Origin: Syntrophaceae bacterium UBA6078
Lineage (GTDB): Bacteria; Desulfobacterota; Syntrophia; Syntrophales; UBA2210
Reading direction: 5' to 3'
DNA: 16,089 bases
Assembly (NCBI GenBank): GCA_002428735.1
Contig: DIXO01000056.1
Span: forward strand, 1 to 16,089
Shown: positions 1-7,877 of the stretch, one piece after another
Position numbering within the stretch: the first letter of the stretch is position 1
How the letters are laid out: each line of letters begins with the position of its first letter
Translations under genes and position numbers: made by a program
The notes under the pieces: generated by a model
Told to the model about the DNA's origin: nothing
Databases searched by the model: none
Seen by the model: only the letters and a program-made list of their open reading frames with translations

Positions 1-14
1 CAGTTTTTCAACGG

Positions 15-49
15 CCTGCTAGTGAAACTCCCCCAGCAGGAACTGGGGG
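15..49. repeat. Two mutually exclusive hairpins at the left edge
   Basis: CCCCCAG (30-36) and CTGGGGG (43-49) form a perfect 7-bp stem with a 6-base loop. CCTGCT (15-20) and AGCAGG (35-40) form another stem that shares bases 35-36 with the first, so the two cannot coexist. No T-run follows, so this is not a classical terminator. Short GC-rich hairpins of this kind occur at the ends of IS200/IS605-type elements and their associated RNAs, but no transposase is visible here, so that reading is only a possibility. Confidence 0.45.
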
Positions 50-63
50 CTTTAGTGGGTTAC

Positions 64-126
64 AAACTCAAATCCTCTTGAGCTCTCTGGGTTTCAGCTA
101 CATCTCTAGACAGGAGTTTTGAGTTT
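64..126. repeat. 9-bp inverted repeat AAACTCAAA / TTTGAGTTT
   Basis: AAACTCAAA at 64-72 is exactly the reverse complement of TTTGAGTTT at 118-126, with 45 bases between. It lies just right of the hairpins at 15-49 and could mark the edge of the same mobile-element relic, or could be a larger RNA stem. A 9-bp match could also arise by chance. Confidence 0.35.
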
Positions 127-379
127 ATACGGCTGAACTAATACTGTATACTCTAAGTGTCTCCTTTGCAACTGTCCGCCAAAAGAATTTCCTGCCACAT
201 TTGCACTTTTTAGCTCTATAATTTAGCCCTTGCAAGATGTCACATAAAAAGTGAAGGCGTTTTGCTTGAGAAACATCCTTGTCATAACGCTTCATAATCA
301 CCCTATCTGATTTCATCAGGAAGCATTTGCCGAGAAACATTGAATTTGAGGTCAAACGATTAAATATCTCGCAAAGGGT

Positions 380-401
380 TTTGACAAAAAGGATTTGACA
401 A
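380..401 (+). promoter_or_regulatory. Tandem TTTGACAA, weak -35-like elements
   Basis: TTTGACAA occurs at 380-387 and again at 394-401, a period of 14 bases. Each copy contains a consensus sigma70 -35 hexamer (TTGACA at 381-386 and 395-400). No good -10 hexamer follows either copy at 16-18 bases. The pair lies 73 bases before the exporter start, so it may be a promoter with a poor -10 or a pair of operator half-sites. Confidence is low. Confidence 0.25.
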
Positions 402-473
402 TCACGCGCGATACGGATACCCCATCACCACGATATGCGTCGTCTTTTCCATGCTCCGCAAGGATAGTATCGT

Positions 474-3149
474 ATGAACAGATATATTTACTTTGTCCTC
501 AAAAACCCGCTGCCCATACTGATCATGCTGATCATCCTGACCGCGGTTCTCATCCCGGGGATTTTCCGGCTGGAATTCGACAACTCAGTCGAATCCTTCA
601 TGCCCCGGAATGACCCTGACTACATCTATTACGAAGAGTTGAAACGGATCTACGGCGACAACGGACGGTTTGCCATCATGGCCCTCTCCTCCGATAACCT
701 GTGGTCCGGGGAAGCCCTCTCTACCCTCGATCAGCTTCTGATCGATCTGGAGGAATACAAGGACTTTAACGAGGAGAAAGAGACGGCCCGTCTGGAACGG
801 TTCGATTCCATTGCCTCACGGGGAGAAGTCCGTTACAGCGACCTGATGGCAGCCTTCGCCGATGACCCGCCCTTTCAGAGACTCCTGACGAGAAAAGCCC
901 AAACCCGCGACAACACCGGCCTGATAGGGGCGCGAAGGCTGGAGAAACTGCGCGCCGGGATTATTCGCTCCATGAATTTCAAAGGACAGGAGATCGTGGA
1001 CAAGGTCATATCTCCCCTGACGGCGGAGGATATAAAGGGCGAAAACGATGTCCTCGAAACATACAATCTTGTCGAACAGGATGAAAACGGGAGGCGGATA
1101 CTCCCCTCGACGGAGCCGGAGATCGATCTGTTCAAGCGCCGCCTGCAGCGGAATCCCACCTTCGACAAAGGGCTCTACAGCAGAGATTCCCGGACAGGCG
1201 AGATAACCGATTTCTGCGTCGTCATCAAGTTTATCAATCTGGATGACCAGGACCCGGCCATACGGGAAATGACAGAAGTAGTCGATCCCTACCGCGATAC
1301 GTTTACCATCATATCATCGGGCGTCCCCGTGGTGAACATGTGGATCAATATCTACATGCACGCGGACATGTTCAGGAATATCCCCCTTGTCCTCCTGGGG
1401 GTCATCCTCATCTTCTACCTGAATTTCCGTTCCGTCCGGGGGGTCGTTCTCCCCTTCGTCACGCTGGGACTGGCGGAGCTATGGATTCTGGGGCTAATGG
1501 GGTATATGGGTTTCAGAATCACTCCCGTCGGCATCTCCATTCCCCCTCTGATGATCGCCGTGGGAAGTTCCTACTCCATCCACCTGCTCAATCAGTACTA
1601 CGCGGACTTTGATGCCATCATGGGCAGGGATAAGCGCGAGGGGCTCTACCAGTCCATGACCCATATATCCCTCACGGTTCTTCTCGCCGGGCTGACCACC
1701 TTCATCGCCTTCATGACCCTGGCAACCAGCCAAGTCTCGGCTATCCGCGAGTGGGGCATCGCCTCAGCCATCGGAGTCATGTTCGCCGTTTTTATCTCCT
1801 GCTCACTGATTCCCGCCTCCCTCGTCCTTCTTCCGGGAACGAGGCCATCCGCTCTCTTCCGCAGGAATAAGGCGAAAAAGACCGTGGTCGACCGGATCAT
1901 CGCCCTCATGGCGCAGGGGGCCATTATTCACTATCGGAAGGTTCTGATCGTTGTCGGCATTCTCGTCGCCCTTTCACTGGCGGGGGTGTCGCGGATCAAC
2001 ATCGAGACGGCCTTCCTGAACTATTTCAAAGAACATGACACTGTCAAGCTCCAGGCTGAGGCTATCGGCGACAAGTTCGGCGGGGGGTGGGGGTACGATA
2101 TTGTCATCGACTCGGGAAAGGTGGATGGCGTCAAAGAACCCGCTTTTCTCATGATGATCGAACAGTTCCGCGAATGGCTGATTGCCGACGACAATCGCCG
2201 CTTGAACATCGGGAGAACCGAATCCTTTTCTGACTTCATCAAGACGATGCACATGGCCATGAACAATGATGATATCGCCTTTTACCGGATCCCGGAAAAC
2301 CGGTGGGACATCATCGATTACCTGGAGATATACTCCGGGGACGACGAAGACTCGGACGGAAGATTCGACGAGTTCGAGCCCTTCGTCGATATCGATTTCA
2401 GGTACTGCAACCTTCTCGCCCGGCTGTGCGAAAAGGAAGACTACCATGTGGGAACAACCGAGATCAGCCGGATCGCCACAGAGATAGCGGGGCATCTTGA
2501 CAGGACACTGCCCGAGGGTTTCACATACGCCATCAGCGGCTTCCCCATGATGAATGTCAAGCTGGTCCGCTATATCGTCACGGGTCAGTTGCAGAGCCTC
2601 TTGCTCTCACTCATGGTTGTGGGTCTGATCGTCATCCTTCTCTTCCGGCAGATCAAGGCTGGCCCCCTGGCCCTCATACCGATGAGTGTTGCCGTCATCA
2701 TCAATTTCGGTCTCATGGGGTGGCTGGGCATCAACCTGGACATGGCTACTTCCGTGATCGCCGCCATCACCATCGGGATCGGCGTGGACGATACCATCCA
2801 CTTCCTCAATACCTTTCGGCACCACCGGGGGCGGGGAATGAGTATTGACGAGACGATCCGGCGCACGCTTGCCGTTTCAGGGAAAGCGATCCTGTTCACC
2901 TCATTCGCGCTGGTCTTCGGATTTTCCGTGCTCACAACGTCGAACTTTTTCCCTATCGTTCTCTTCGGCATACTCACGGCCACCACCATGATCAACACGA
3001 CAATCGGGGCTCTCCTGGTCCTCCCGTCCGTCATCAAGGCAACGGGAATCAATCTCGATCCACCAGAAAACGGTCCCCGGCTCGGGAGATACCTGCGCAT
3101 TGACAAATCATTCGGAATCGACCAGAATGGCACTACACAACAGGACTGA
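474..3149 (+). CDS. RND superfamily (MMPL-type) exporter
   Basis: This 891-residue protein has the RND/MMPL architecture: one N-terminal membrane segment (about 11-31), a large periplasmic loop (about 32-295), a block of membrane segments (about 300-455), another helix near 490-510, a second periplasmic loop, and a final membrane block (about 705-865). The motif after the first helix (FDNSVESFMPRNDPDY) is typical of predicted RND exporters. The second membrane block carries GVDDTIHFLN, while the matching site in the first half reads AVGSSYSIHLLN without acidic residues, so the halves are asymmetric. Residues 624-635 of the second loop fit a 12-residue EF-hand loop. The start at 474 has AAGGA nine bases upstream. 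The substrate is unknown. By family, such proteins use the proton gradient to move hydrophobic molecules such as lipids. The next gene, a LolA-like protein, is a common partner, which supports an envelope-lipid role. Confidence 0.88.
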   Translation: MNRYIYFVLKNPLPILIMLIILTAVLIPGIFRLEFDNSVESFMPRNDPDYIYYEELKRIYGDNGRFAIMALSSDNLWSGEALSTLDQLLIDLEEYKDFNEEKETARLERFDSIASRGEVRYSDLMAAFADDPPFQRLLTRKAQTRDNTGLIGARRLEKLRAGIIRSMNFKGQEIVDKVISPLTAEDIKGENDVLETYNLVEQDENGRRILPSTEPEIDLFKRRLQRNPTFDKGLYSRDSRTGEITDFCVVIKFINLDDQDPAIREMTEVVDPYRDTFTIISSGVPVVNMWINIYMHADMFRNIPLVLLGVILIFYLNFRSVRGVVLPFVTLGLAELWILGLMGYMGFRITPVGISIPPLMIAVGSSYSIHLLNQYYADFDAIMGRDKREGLYQSMTHISLTVLLAGLTTFIAFMTLATSQVSAIREWGIASAIGVMFAVFISCSLIPASLVLLPGTRPSALFRRNKAKKTVVDRIIALMAQGAIIHYRKVLIVVGILVALSLAGVSRINIETAFLNYFKEHDTVKLQAEAIGDKFGGGWGYDIVIDSGKVDGVKEPAFLMMIEQFREWLIADDNRRLNIGRTESFSDFIKTMHMAMNNDDIAFYRIPENRWDIIDYLEIYSGDDEDSDGRFDEFEPFVDIDFRYCNLLARLCEKEDYHVGTTEISRIATEIAGHLDRTLPEGFTYAISGFPMMNVKLVRYIVTGQLQSLLLSLMVVGLIVILLFRQIKAGPLALIPMSVAVIINFGLMGWLGINLDMATSVIAAITIGIGVDDTIHFLNTFRHHRGRGMSIDETIRRTLAVSGKAILFTSFALVFGFSVLTTSNFFPIVLFGILTATTMINTTIGALLVLPSVIKATGINLDPPENGPRLGRYLRIDKSFGIDQNGTTQQD

Positions 3150-3165
3150 AGGAGGGGATCTGCCG

Positions 3166-3906
3166 ATGAAACTGAGATATGTTCTCACGATTATTCTTGT
3201 AGTCTCGCTGTCCACCCCTCTCCATGCGCTCACGGGGAGAGAGATCATGGAAAAAAACGACGCCCTCCCGGAGGCTGACACCTCCCTGAGTACGGTCCTT
3301 ATGCTGATTCACAAAGGAGAGCGGGTAACGGAAAAGGAGTTCGAAAGTTCATCGAAGAAGTACCCGAACAGCGAAGACAAACTTCTCATATCCTTCACCC
3401 GCCCGACCCGGATCAAACTGCTGACCCACGCCTGCAAAGGGAGAGACGATGATCAGTGGCTGCGGCTCTCATCGGGGAAGATCAAGAGGATCGCCTCATC
3501 CGACAAAGGGAAACCGTTTGTCAATTCACACCTCTACTATGAAGATATCGGATCGCGCGACATCGACGATTACTCCTACACGCTTCTGGAGGACGCGAAG
3601 GCCGTGGGGAATGACTGTTACGCGGTACAAGCGGTCAAGGAGGTGGGCGAAAAGGTCTACAGCAAGTTAATACTGTACGTGCGAAAATCGGACTATTTCA
3701 TCGTGCGCATCGATTTTTACGAGGGGAACGAATTTCACAAGTTCCTCGAAAATCACGATATACGAAAAATCGACGGCATCCTGACCCCGTACGTCTCCAC
3801 CATGACACTGGCGGACGGGAAGGGGCGCACGGAACTGAAGATTCTGGAACTGGAGTACAACAAGGAACTGCGAGATTCGCTCTTCAATAAGGAAGCGCTC
3901 CGGTAA
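3166..3906 (+). CDS. LolA-like outer membrane lipoprotein-sorting protein
   Basis: The 246-residue product begins with a signal peptide (MKLRYV, then a hydrophobic stretch to about residue 20, ending LHA). The mature part resembles the 'outer membrane lipoprotein-sorting protein' family (LolA-like fold). The characteristic segment is QWLRLSSGKIKRIASSD followed shortly by YYEDI. Such proteins are periplasmic and bind a lipid or acyl group in an open beta-barrel cavity. I chose ATG 3166 because GGAGGGG sits at 3151-3157 and the signal peptide follows at once. A longer in-frame reading from 3100 would overlap the exporter and bury the signal peptide. It lies 16 bases after the exporter stop, so the two are almost certainly one transcript. 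It is probably the periplasmic partner of the exporter. It is not canonical LolA, and the cargo is unknown. Confidence 0.85.
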   Translation: MKLRYVLTIILVVSLSTPLHALTGREIMEKNDALPEADTSLSTVLMLIHKGERVTEKEFESSSKKYPNSEDKLLISFTRPTRIKLLTHACKGRDDDQWLRLSSGKIKRIASSDKGKPFVNSHLYYEDIGSRDIDDYSYTLLEDAKAVGNDCYAVQAVKEVGEKVYSKLILYVRKSDYFIVRIDFYEGNEFHKFLENHDIRKIDGILTPYVSTMTLADGKGRTELKILELEYNKELRDSLFNKEALR

Positions 3907-3989
3907 TGCCCGAATCCTCCCGCGATTTCACAACGGAACGGATACGCGAGGAAAAGCAGCGGTCCCCTTCTCCCGGCGCGTCTGCACCA

Positions 3990-5858
3990 TCAATACCGGT
4001 ACCGTACCTTCGCCATCAAGACGTCGTTATCCTTGAAATAATAGAAAATGGAATCGCTCTCCCAGGATGACCCCCTGTCCCCCCGGATGGCCGCATACCC
4101 CGCCTCGACAAGGAATCCGTTCTGAAAATCGTACCCGATCTCCGGCCAGAAAACCTTCCCTCCGTGCCTTGTTTCGAAAATCCCCTTGATCGTCACCCTG
4201 ACACGGCCGTCGAAATAGCTGTCTTCCAGCTTGCAGCTCGCGATATCGGTGATGGGGGACGTGTACAGCCCTCCCTCCAGATAGCGTCCCTGGAACCATT
4301 CAACGGTCAAGACCGTATCTCCCGTGTGGCCCTCTATCAGCCTGTTCAGGGGGATGAAATAGTTGAAGCCGGCGGCGTAGGAGATGTAGTGAGCCCGGTC
4401 GGTCTCGAACGGGAGGTTCAGATCGGCAAGGGTGGCGATCCTCTGTTCCACGATCCCGGCCTTGTCGGGGGAATAGGCGGCTTCGAGCTGTACGACAAAG
4501 TCCCCCAGCGCCGCCGAGAGATCGAAGCCGAGCATGGTCACAACGGAGGATTGCGGTCTGAGTTCGAGTGAAACCGGCGTAGAACCCCGGCGGACGATCC
4601 GAAAGGGAAGGAATATCTGGTTTCTATCCGGACCGCGGTATCCGCTCACCGAGATATCGACCCCTCCCCTGCTGGTCGACAGCCGAACCCCGTATGCCAC
4701 ATGGTCGATATCCACGCCGAGCCGTTCCGGATCATCCGTGACGACGGGCAGGAAGAAGCTGTCGATGGCAAGGGCCCAGAAGTTCCCCTCGGGGGCCATG
4801 ATCGGAGGAATATGGACCGGAACGAAGACGGCTTCCAGCGTATAGTCTCCCAGGAAAAACATCCCCGACAGAGAGGGAACACCGGCCCTGTTCTCGTCGT
4901 CATCGCGGAAAAGCATCTCCCGCATGTCGGACGGATTGAAGTAGGAGGTAGGGTTGAAAGCGTCGGCCGTCCCCCAGCCGTATATCTGATTCCCCGCCCG
5001 CAGCCTGAACCGTTCACCGCTGTAGTTCAGATACAGCTCATCGAAGGATATCTCGGCCTCCTGCGAGGAGAGCCGCAGGTTCCTCGACACCTGCTGATGG
5101 CGCGCGTACCGGTAATGGTCATCGGCCCGCTTGTTCAGGTATGTCTGGAAAAGGTACACATTGGAGACTGAGAAGAGGAACAGACCTTCCGTTCCATATT
5201 TCAGCTGGAGGCGGTTTCTGATCTCGTTCTTTTCGTTTTTGTCCTTCAAGCTCTGTCCCGTCCCGGTATTGATGAAGCTCTCGAATTCGATGAAGCCGCT
5301 GCAGGAAAACTCCAGAGGGGTGGCTTCATCCTCAGCGCTCTCCACCGTTTCACTCCGAACCCCCTGATCCCGCGCGAGCGTTCGCTCCTCGCGGACGGAA
5401 GGTGGCGAGCCGTTCCGTTCCGGGCCCATGGATTTGGCAGGAGAGGTTTTCAGGACACGACCATCGAGGGTTTTAATAAAAGGGGCACGACTCTCTGCCT
5501 CCTTATACCGGTCGGCCATCCGCCGGGCTTTGACGGCATCGTCGTACACACCGAGAAAAACAGAGTGCCAGAAAGTGCCGGAGGGATCCTTCCATGCATG
5601 AAGAACCGGGGTGTAGCCCTTCTCCTGAAGGCGGAGCTGTATGATTCGCGCGTTACTCTCTTCGCGGCATGCAGCCGCCTGAACGGCATACACGACGCTC
5701 GTATCAGCCGGGGCATTCGATATGACCGATATTCGCGCCGGGGGGGCGGGTTCCGAGGCGTGCGCTGGCAGATCAGAACCGTGAGGGAGGAGTCCCGGAT
5801 TGATGAGAAAGAGGGCGGCGAGAACCGCCACCTGTGCTGTTCGGAATCGCGTGTTCAT
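3990..5858 (-). CDS. SPOR-domain outer-membrane beta-barrel protein
   Basis: The 622-residue product has a signal peptide (1 to about 35, ending AHA), a SPOR-like domain (about 55-130; YAVQAAACREESNA, then a second half around WHSVFLGVYDDAVKA), a polar linker (about 135-182), and a long beta-strand region (about 183-622). The latter contains RAGNQIYGWGTADAFNP, similar to DUF1302-type outer-membrane proteins. The C-terminus KVRYRY ends in an aromatic residue, as expected of the beta-signal read by the BAM machinery. SPOR domains bind peptidoglycan, so the protein may be a wall-anchored porin or channel. AGGAT precedes the ATG by seven bases. It lies 75 bases downstream of the YchF-like gene on the same strand and converges on the exporter/LolA-like pair, with 83 bases between stops. 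DUF1302-type proteins are often found with such pairs, so it may be their outer-membrane component. Barrel family assignment is moderate, topology is strong. Confidence 0.78.
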   Translation of the reverse strand: MNTRFRTAQVAVLAALFLINPGLLPHGSDLPAHASEPAPPARISVISNAPADTSVVYAVQAAACREESNARIIQLRLQEKGYTPVLHAWKDPSGTFWHSVFLGVYDDAVKARRMADRYKEAESRAPFIKTLDGRVLKTSPAKSMGPERNGSPPSVREERTLARDQGVRSETVESAEDEATPLEFSCSGFIEFESFINTGTGQSLKDKNEKNEIRNRLQLKYGTEGLFLFSVSNVYLFQTYLNKRADDHYRYARHQQVSRNLRLSSQEAEISFDELYLNYSGERFRLRAGNQIYGWGTADAFNPTSYFNPSDMREMLFRDDDENRAGVPSLSGMFFLGDYTLEAVFVPVHIPPIMAPEGNFWALAIDSFFLPVVTDDPERLGVDIDHVAYGVRLSTSRGGVDISVSGYRGPDRNQIFLPFRIVRRGSTPVSLELRPQSSVVTMLGFDLSAALGDFVVQLEAAYSPDKAGIVEQRIATLADLNLPFETDRAHYISYAAGFNYFIPLNRLIEGHTGDTVLTVEWFQGRYLEGGLYTSPITDIASCKLEDSYFDGRVRVTIKGIFETRHGGKVFWPEIGYDFQNGFLVEAGYAAIRGDRGSSWESDSIFYYFKDNDVLMAKVRYRY

Positions 5859-5933
5859 GACTGTATCCTGAATGAATGGAACCGTTTGCGCCCGAAGAAG
5901 CGATCCTTCTCCCGAATTCCGAGCCGCGATGCA

Positions 5934-7001
5934 TCATACACTGAACCTGATGGACAGAATATCTCCGTCCTTGACGATGTAGTCCTTCCCTTCCAGACGA
6001 AATCTGCCTTTGTCATGCACTTCCTTTTCGGAACCGCAGGCAATCAGGTCTTCGTATGAGAAGCACTCAGCGCGGATGAAGCCCCGGGCGAGATCCGAGT
6101 GAATCACACCGGCGGCTTCGACGGCCGTCTGACCTTCGCGGATATTCCAGGCCCGCACCTCATCCGTTCCCACCGTAAAGAAACTGATGAAGCGGGAGAT
6201 CCGGTAAGCGGATCTCGTGAGCCGGTCTCTGGCCGACTCTTTGATCCCCATATCATCCATGAAAAGCCGCCTTTCGTCAGCGCCCAGACTCGAAAGCTCC
6301 ATCTCAAATGTTCCGGCAAACTCTATGGCCGCGTGTTTCCGTGATATCGCTTCAACCAGCTGCGGATCCTTTCCAAAGTTGTCTTCGCTGGAATTCAGGA
6401 TAACCAGAAGGGGCTTGCCGGTCAGGAATTGAAAGCCGCTTACCATCTTCCTTTCGTCTCTGTCCAGCGCAAGATCGGACATTCTACCGCCCTTGTTGAG
6501 GCATTCCTGTATCTTTTTCAGGGTGTTTTCCTCTGCTTGCGTGGCGGGAGTCTTTTGCCCCCGCTTGTTCCCCAGAGCGATCTTTTCGAGTCTGCGTTCG
6601 CATATGATCAGGTCCGCTATGAGGAGTTCCGTCTCTATCTGTTCTATATCGTCCAGGGGCGTGGGGGCCTCACCGAGGATGTTCGGGAAATTTCTCACGA
6701 CCAGAGCGAGGGTGCCCGCCGTGCGCATCATCCCGATGGAAGCGTCCGGAAAGGATACCTTTCCCTCGGAATCGCGCGCGAGACCGGCGAAATCAACAAA
6801 CTGCACCGTCGTGTACGTGGTCTTCCGGGGCTTGTACATCTCGGAAAGACGGGTGATCCGCTCGTCGATTACATCGACAACGGCGATATTCGGTTTGGCC
6901 GCCGTGTCCGTGTATGTGGTAACCTCTTCCGTGCGTCCCGTGAGGGCGTTGAAGATCGTCGTCTTCCCAGAATTGGGGAGTCCAATCAGTCCTATTTCCA
7001 T
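5934..7001 (-). CDS. ychF: YchF/Obg-like GTPase (DUF933), divergent
   Basis: The 355-residue product has the YchF layout: a P-loop (GLPNSGKT, residues 7-14), a DFAG motif (70-73), a helical insert around 125-175, a G4-like motif NSSE (203-206) in place of the NKxD of ordinary GTPases, and a C-terminal TGS domain (about 275-355). The NxxE-type G4 is the known reason YchF/OLA1 proteins bind ATP as well as GTP. Known YchF proteins associate with ribosomes and stress responses. The copy is divergent: after DFAGLA it lacks the usual glycine-rich GxGLGN segment, and the P-loop has S-G-K-T-T where V-G-K-S-T is typical. It may therefore be a second, specialised YchF rather than the housekeeping one. 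GGAAG precedes the ATG. It starts 12 bases after the DUF554 stop, so the two are co-transcribed. Confidence 0.85.
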   Translation of the reverse strand: MEIGLIGLPNSGKTTIFNALTGRTEEVTTYTDTAAKPNIAVVDVIDERITRLSEMYKPRKTTYTTVQFVDFAGLARDSEGKVSFPDASIGMMRTAGTLALVVRNFPNILGEAPTPLDDIEQIETELLIADLIICERRLEKIALGNKRGQKTPATQAEENTLKKIQECLNKGGRMSDLALDRDERKMVSGFQFLTGKPLLVILNSSEDNFGKDPQLVEAISRKHAAIEFAGTFEMELSSLGADERRLFMDDMGIKESARDRLTRSAYRISRFISFFTVGTDEVRAWNIREGQTAVEAAGVIHSDLARGFIRAECFSYEDLIACGSEKEVHDKGRFRLEGKDYIVKDGDILSIRFSV

Positions 7002-7013
7002 TGATTCTTCCTT

Positions 7014-7688
7014 TTACATGAATACAGCCCACGCTATCGCGTAGAGGAGCGCGGGCAGAAAATTCCCTATCGGTATCTGAGCAACTTTCAAAAGATTGAC
7101 GCCGATCCCGATAATCAGAAGTCCGCCGGTGGCGGTAATCGCATTCAGAACGGCCGGGTCCTGCAGAAAGAGCAGCCTCGAAGAGAGAAGGGTAAGTCCG
7201 CCCTGGACGACGAACACTGAAAGGGCTGAGAAGGCAACCCCGATGCCCAGGCTTGACGCAAGCGGTATTGCTATCACGCCGTCAAGAAGGGACTTGACGT
7301 AGAGTGTCGTGGGATCACCGACGGTTCCGTCCTGGATGGAACCCACAATCATCATTGCCCCGGTGAGATAGAGGACCGAAGCGGACATGAACCCCTCCGC
7401 GAAGGTTGACGAGCTTGATCCGGTGCGTTTTTTGAGCCACTCACCAAGCTGTTCGATCCAGAACTCGATCCTGATCAATTCGCCGGTTATCGCACCGACC
7501 AGCATGCAGCCGATCGTGACAATGAGATCGGTGACGGTGAGGGCCATCTTGATGCCCACGAGGACAACGGAAAGTCCGAGCGCCTGCATCATGATCACCT
7601 TGATACGTTCGGGGAGACGTTTTCCCAGAGACACCCCTATCAGACCGCCCGCAATCACGGCTCCCGTATTGACCAGTGTTCCCGTCAA
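7014..7688 (-). CDS. DUF554 family membrane protein (YqgA/YdfK-like)
   Basis: The 224-residue product is almost wholly hydrophobic, with about six or seven predicted membrane segments and conserved small-residue runs. The opening GTLVNTGAVIAGGLIG, the middle GAMMIVGSIQDG and the segment KSLLDGVIAIPLAS are characteristic of the DUF554 family. Its biochemical role is unknown; it is an inner-membrane protein. The start is TTG at 7688: no in-frame ATG lies upstream, and GAGGAGT is well placed about eight bases before it. It is the first gene of the reverse-strand run that continues with the YchF-like gene 12 bases on. A candidate promoter and a palindrome lie 60-120 bases upstream. Confidence 0.87.
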   Translation of the reverse strand: MTGTLVNTGAVIAGGLIGVSLGKRLPERIKVIMMQALGLSVVLVGIKMALTVTDLIVTIGCMLVGAITGELIRIEFWIEQLGEWLKKRTGSSSSTFAEGFMSASVLYLTGAMMIVGSIQDGTVGDPTTLYVKSLLDGVIAIPLASSLGIGVAFSALSVFVVQGGLTLLSSRLLFLQDPAVLNAITATGGLLIIGIGVNLLKVAQIPIGNFLPALLYAIAWAVFM

Positions 7689-7747
7689 AAATATGACTCC
7701 TCAGTGACGTTCAATTAATGCGCCTGGTATGTGTACTGGCGCCGCTG

Positions 7748-7773
7748 CTTGACCGGCTGTTCGTACCGTCAAG
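7748..7773. promoter_or_regulatory. CTTGAC/GTCAAG palindrome upstream of the DUF554 gene
   Basis: CTTGAC (7748-7753) and GTCAAG (7768-7773) are perfect complements. Counting GG/CC with one bulged base gives an 8-bp imperfect stem around a loop of about nine bases. It lies where transcription from the candidate promoter at 7779-7807 would begin, so it could be an operator or a 5' leader hairpin. Read forward it is followed by TGCTTTTCTT and resembles a weak terminator, but no forward gene ends nearby. Confidence 0.3.
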
Positions 7774-7778
7774 TGCTT

Positions 7779-7807
7779 TTCTTAGTGCAGGCAATGTTTG
7801 TTGTCAA
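7779..7807 (-). promoter_or_regulatory. Candidate promoter for DUF554-ychF-barrel run
   Basis: On the reverse strand, TTGACA (7807-7802) is followed after exactly 17 bases by TAAGAA (7784-7779). The -35 hexamer is a perfect consensus; the -10 matches 3 of 6 positions. It lies about 90 bases before the TTG start of the DUF554 gene and points toward it. Confidence 0.3.
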
Positions 7808-7877
7808 TGATTATTAAGGGATACGGGCAGGATGGTTGGGCAACTTCTCGTAAAAAGATGCAGTGAAGAGGAAATAG

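Larger units (their letters stand above)
1..473. other. AT-rich gene-poor region with inverted repeats
   Basis: No convincing gene lies in these bases. They look more AT-rich than the rest of the window, especially from about 130 to 400. A 76-codon reverse reading frame (355 to 125) starts at TTG without a visible ribosome binding site and matches no family I recognise, so I do not call it a gene. At the left edge two forward frames are open from base 1 (stop at 79-81) and base 3 (stop at 120-122). Either could be the tail of a gene cut by the window, but nothing identifies one. The structured left 126 bases are listed separately. Confidence 0.5.

Noticed and set aside
125..355. 76-codon reverse reading frame in the AT-rich left region
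   Set aside because: It begins with TTG, has no ribosome binding site and shows no recognisable motif; AT-rich DNA often gives such frames.
3907..3989. Bidirectional terminator between the LolA-like and barrel genes
   Set aside because: Only a bulged CCTCCCGCG/CGCGAGG pairing is visible, with no T-run on either side.
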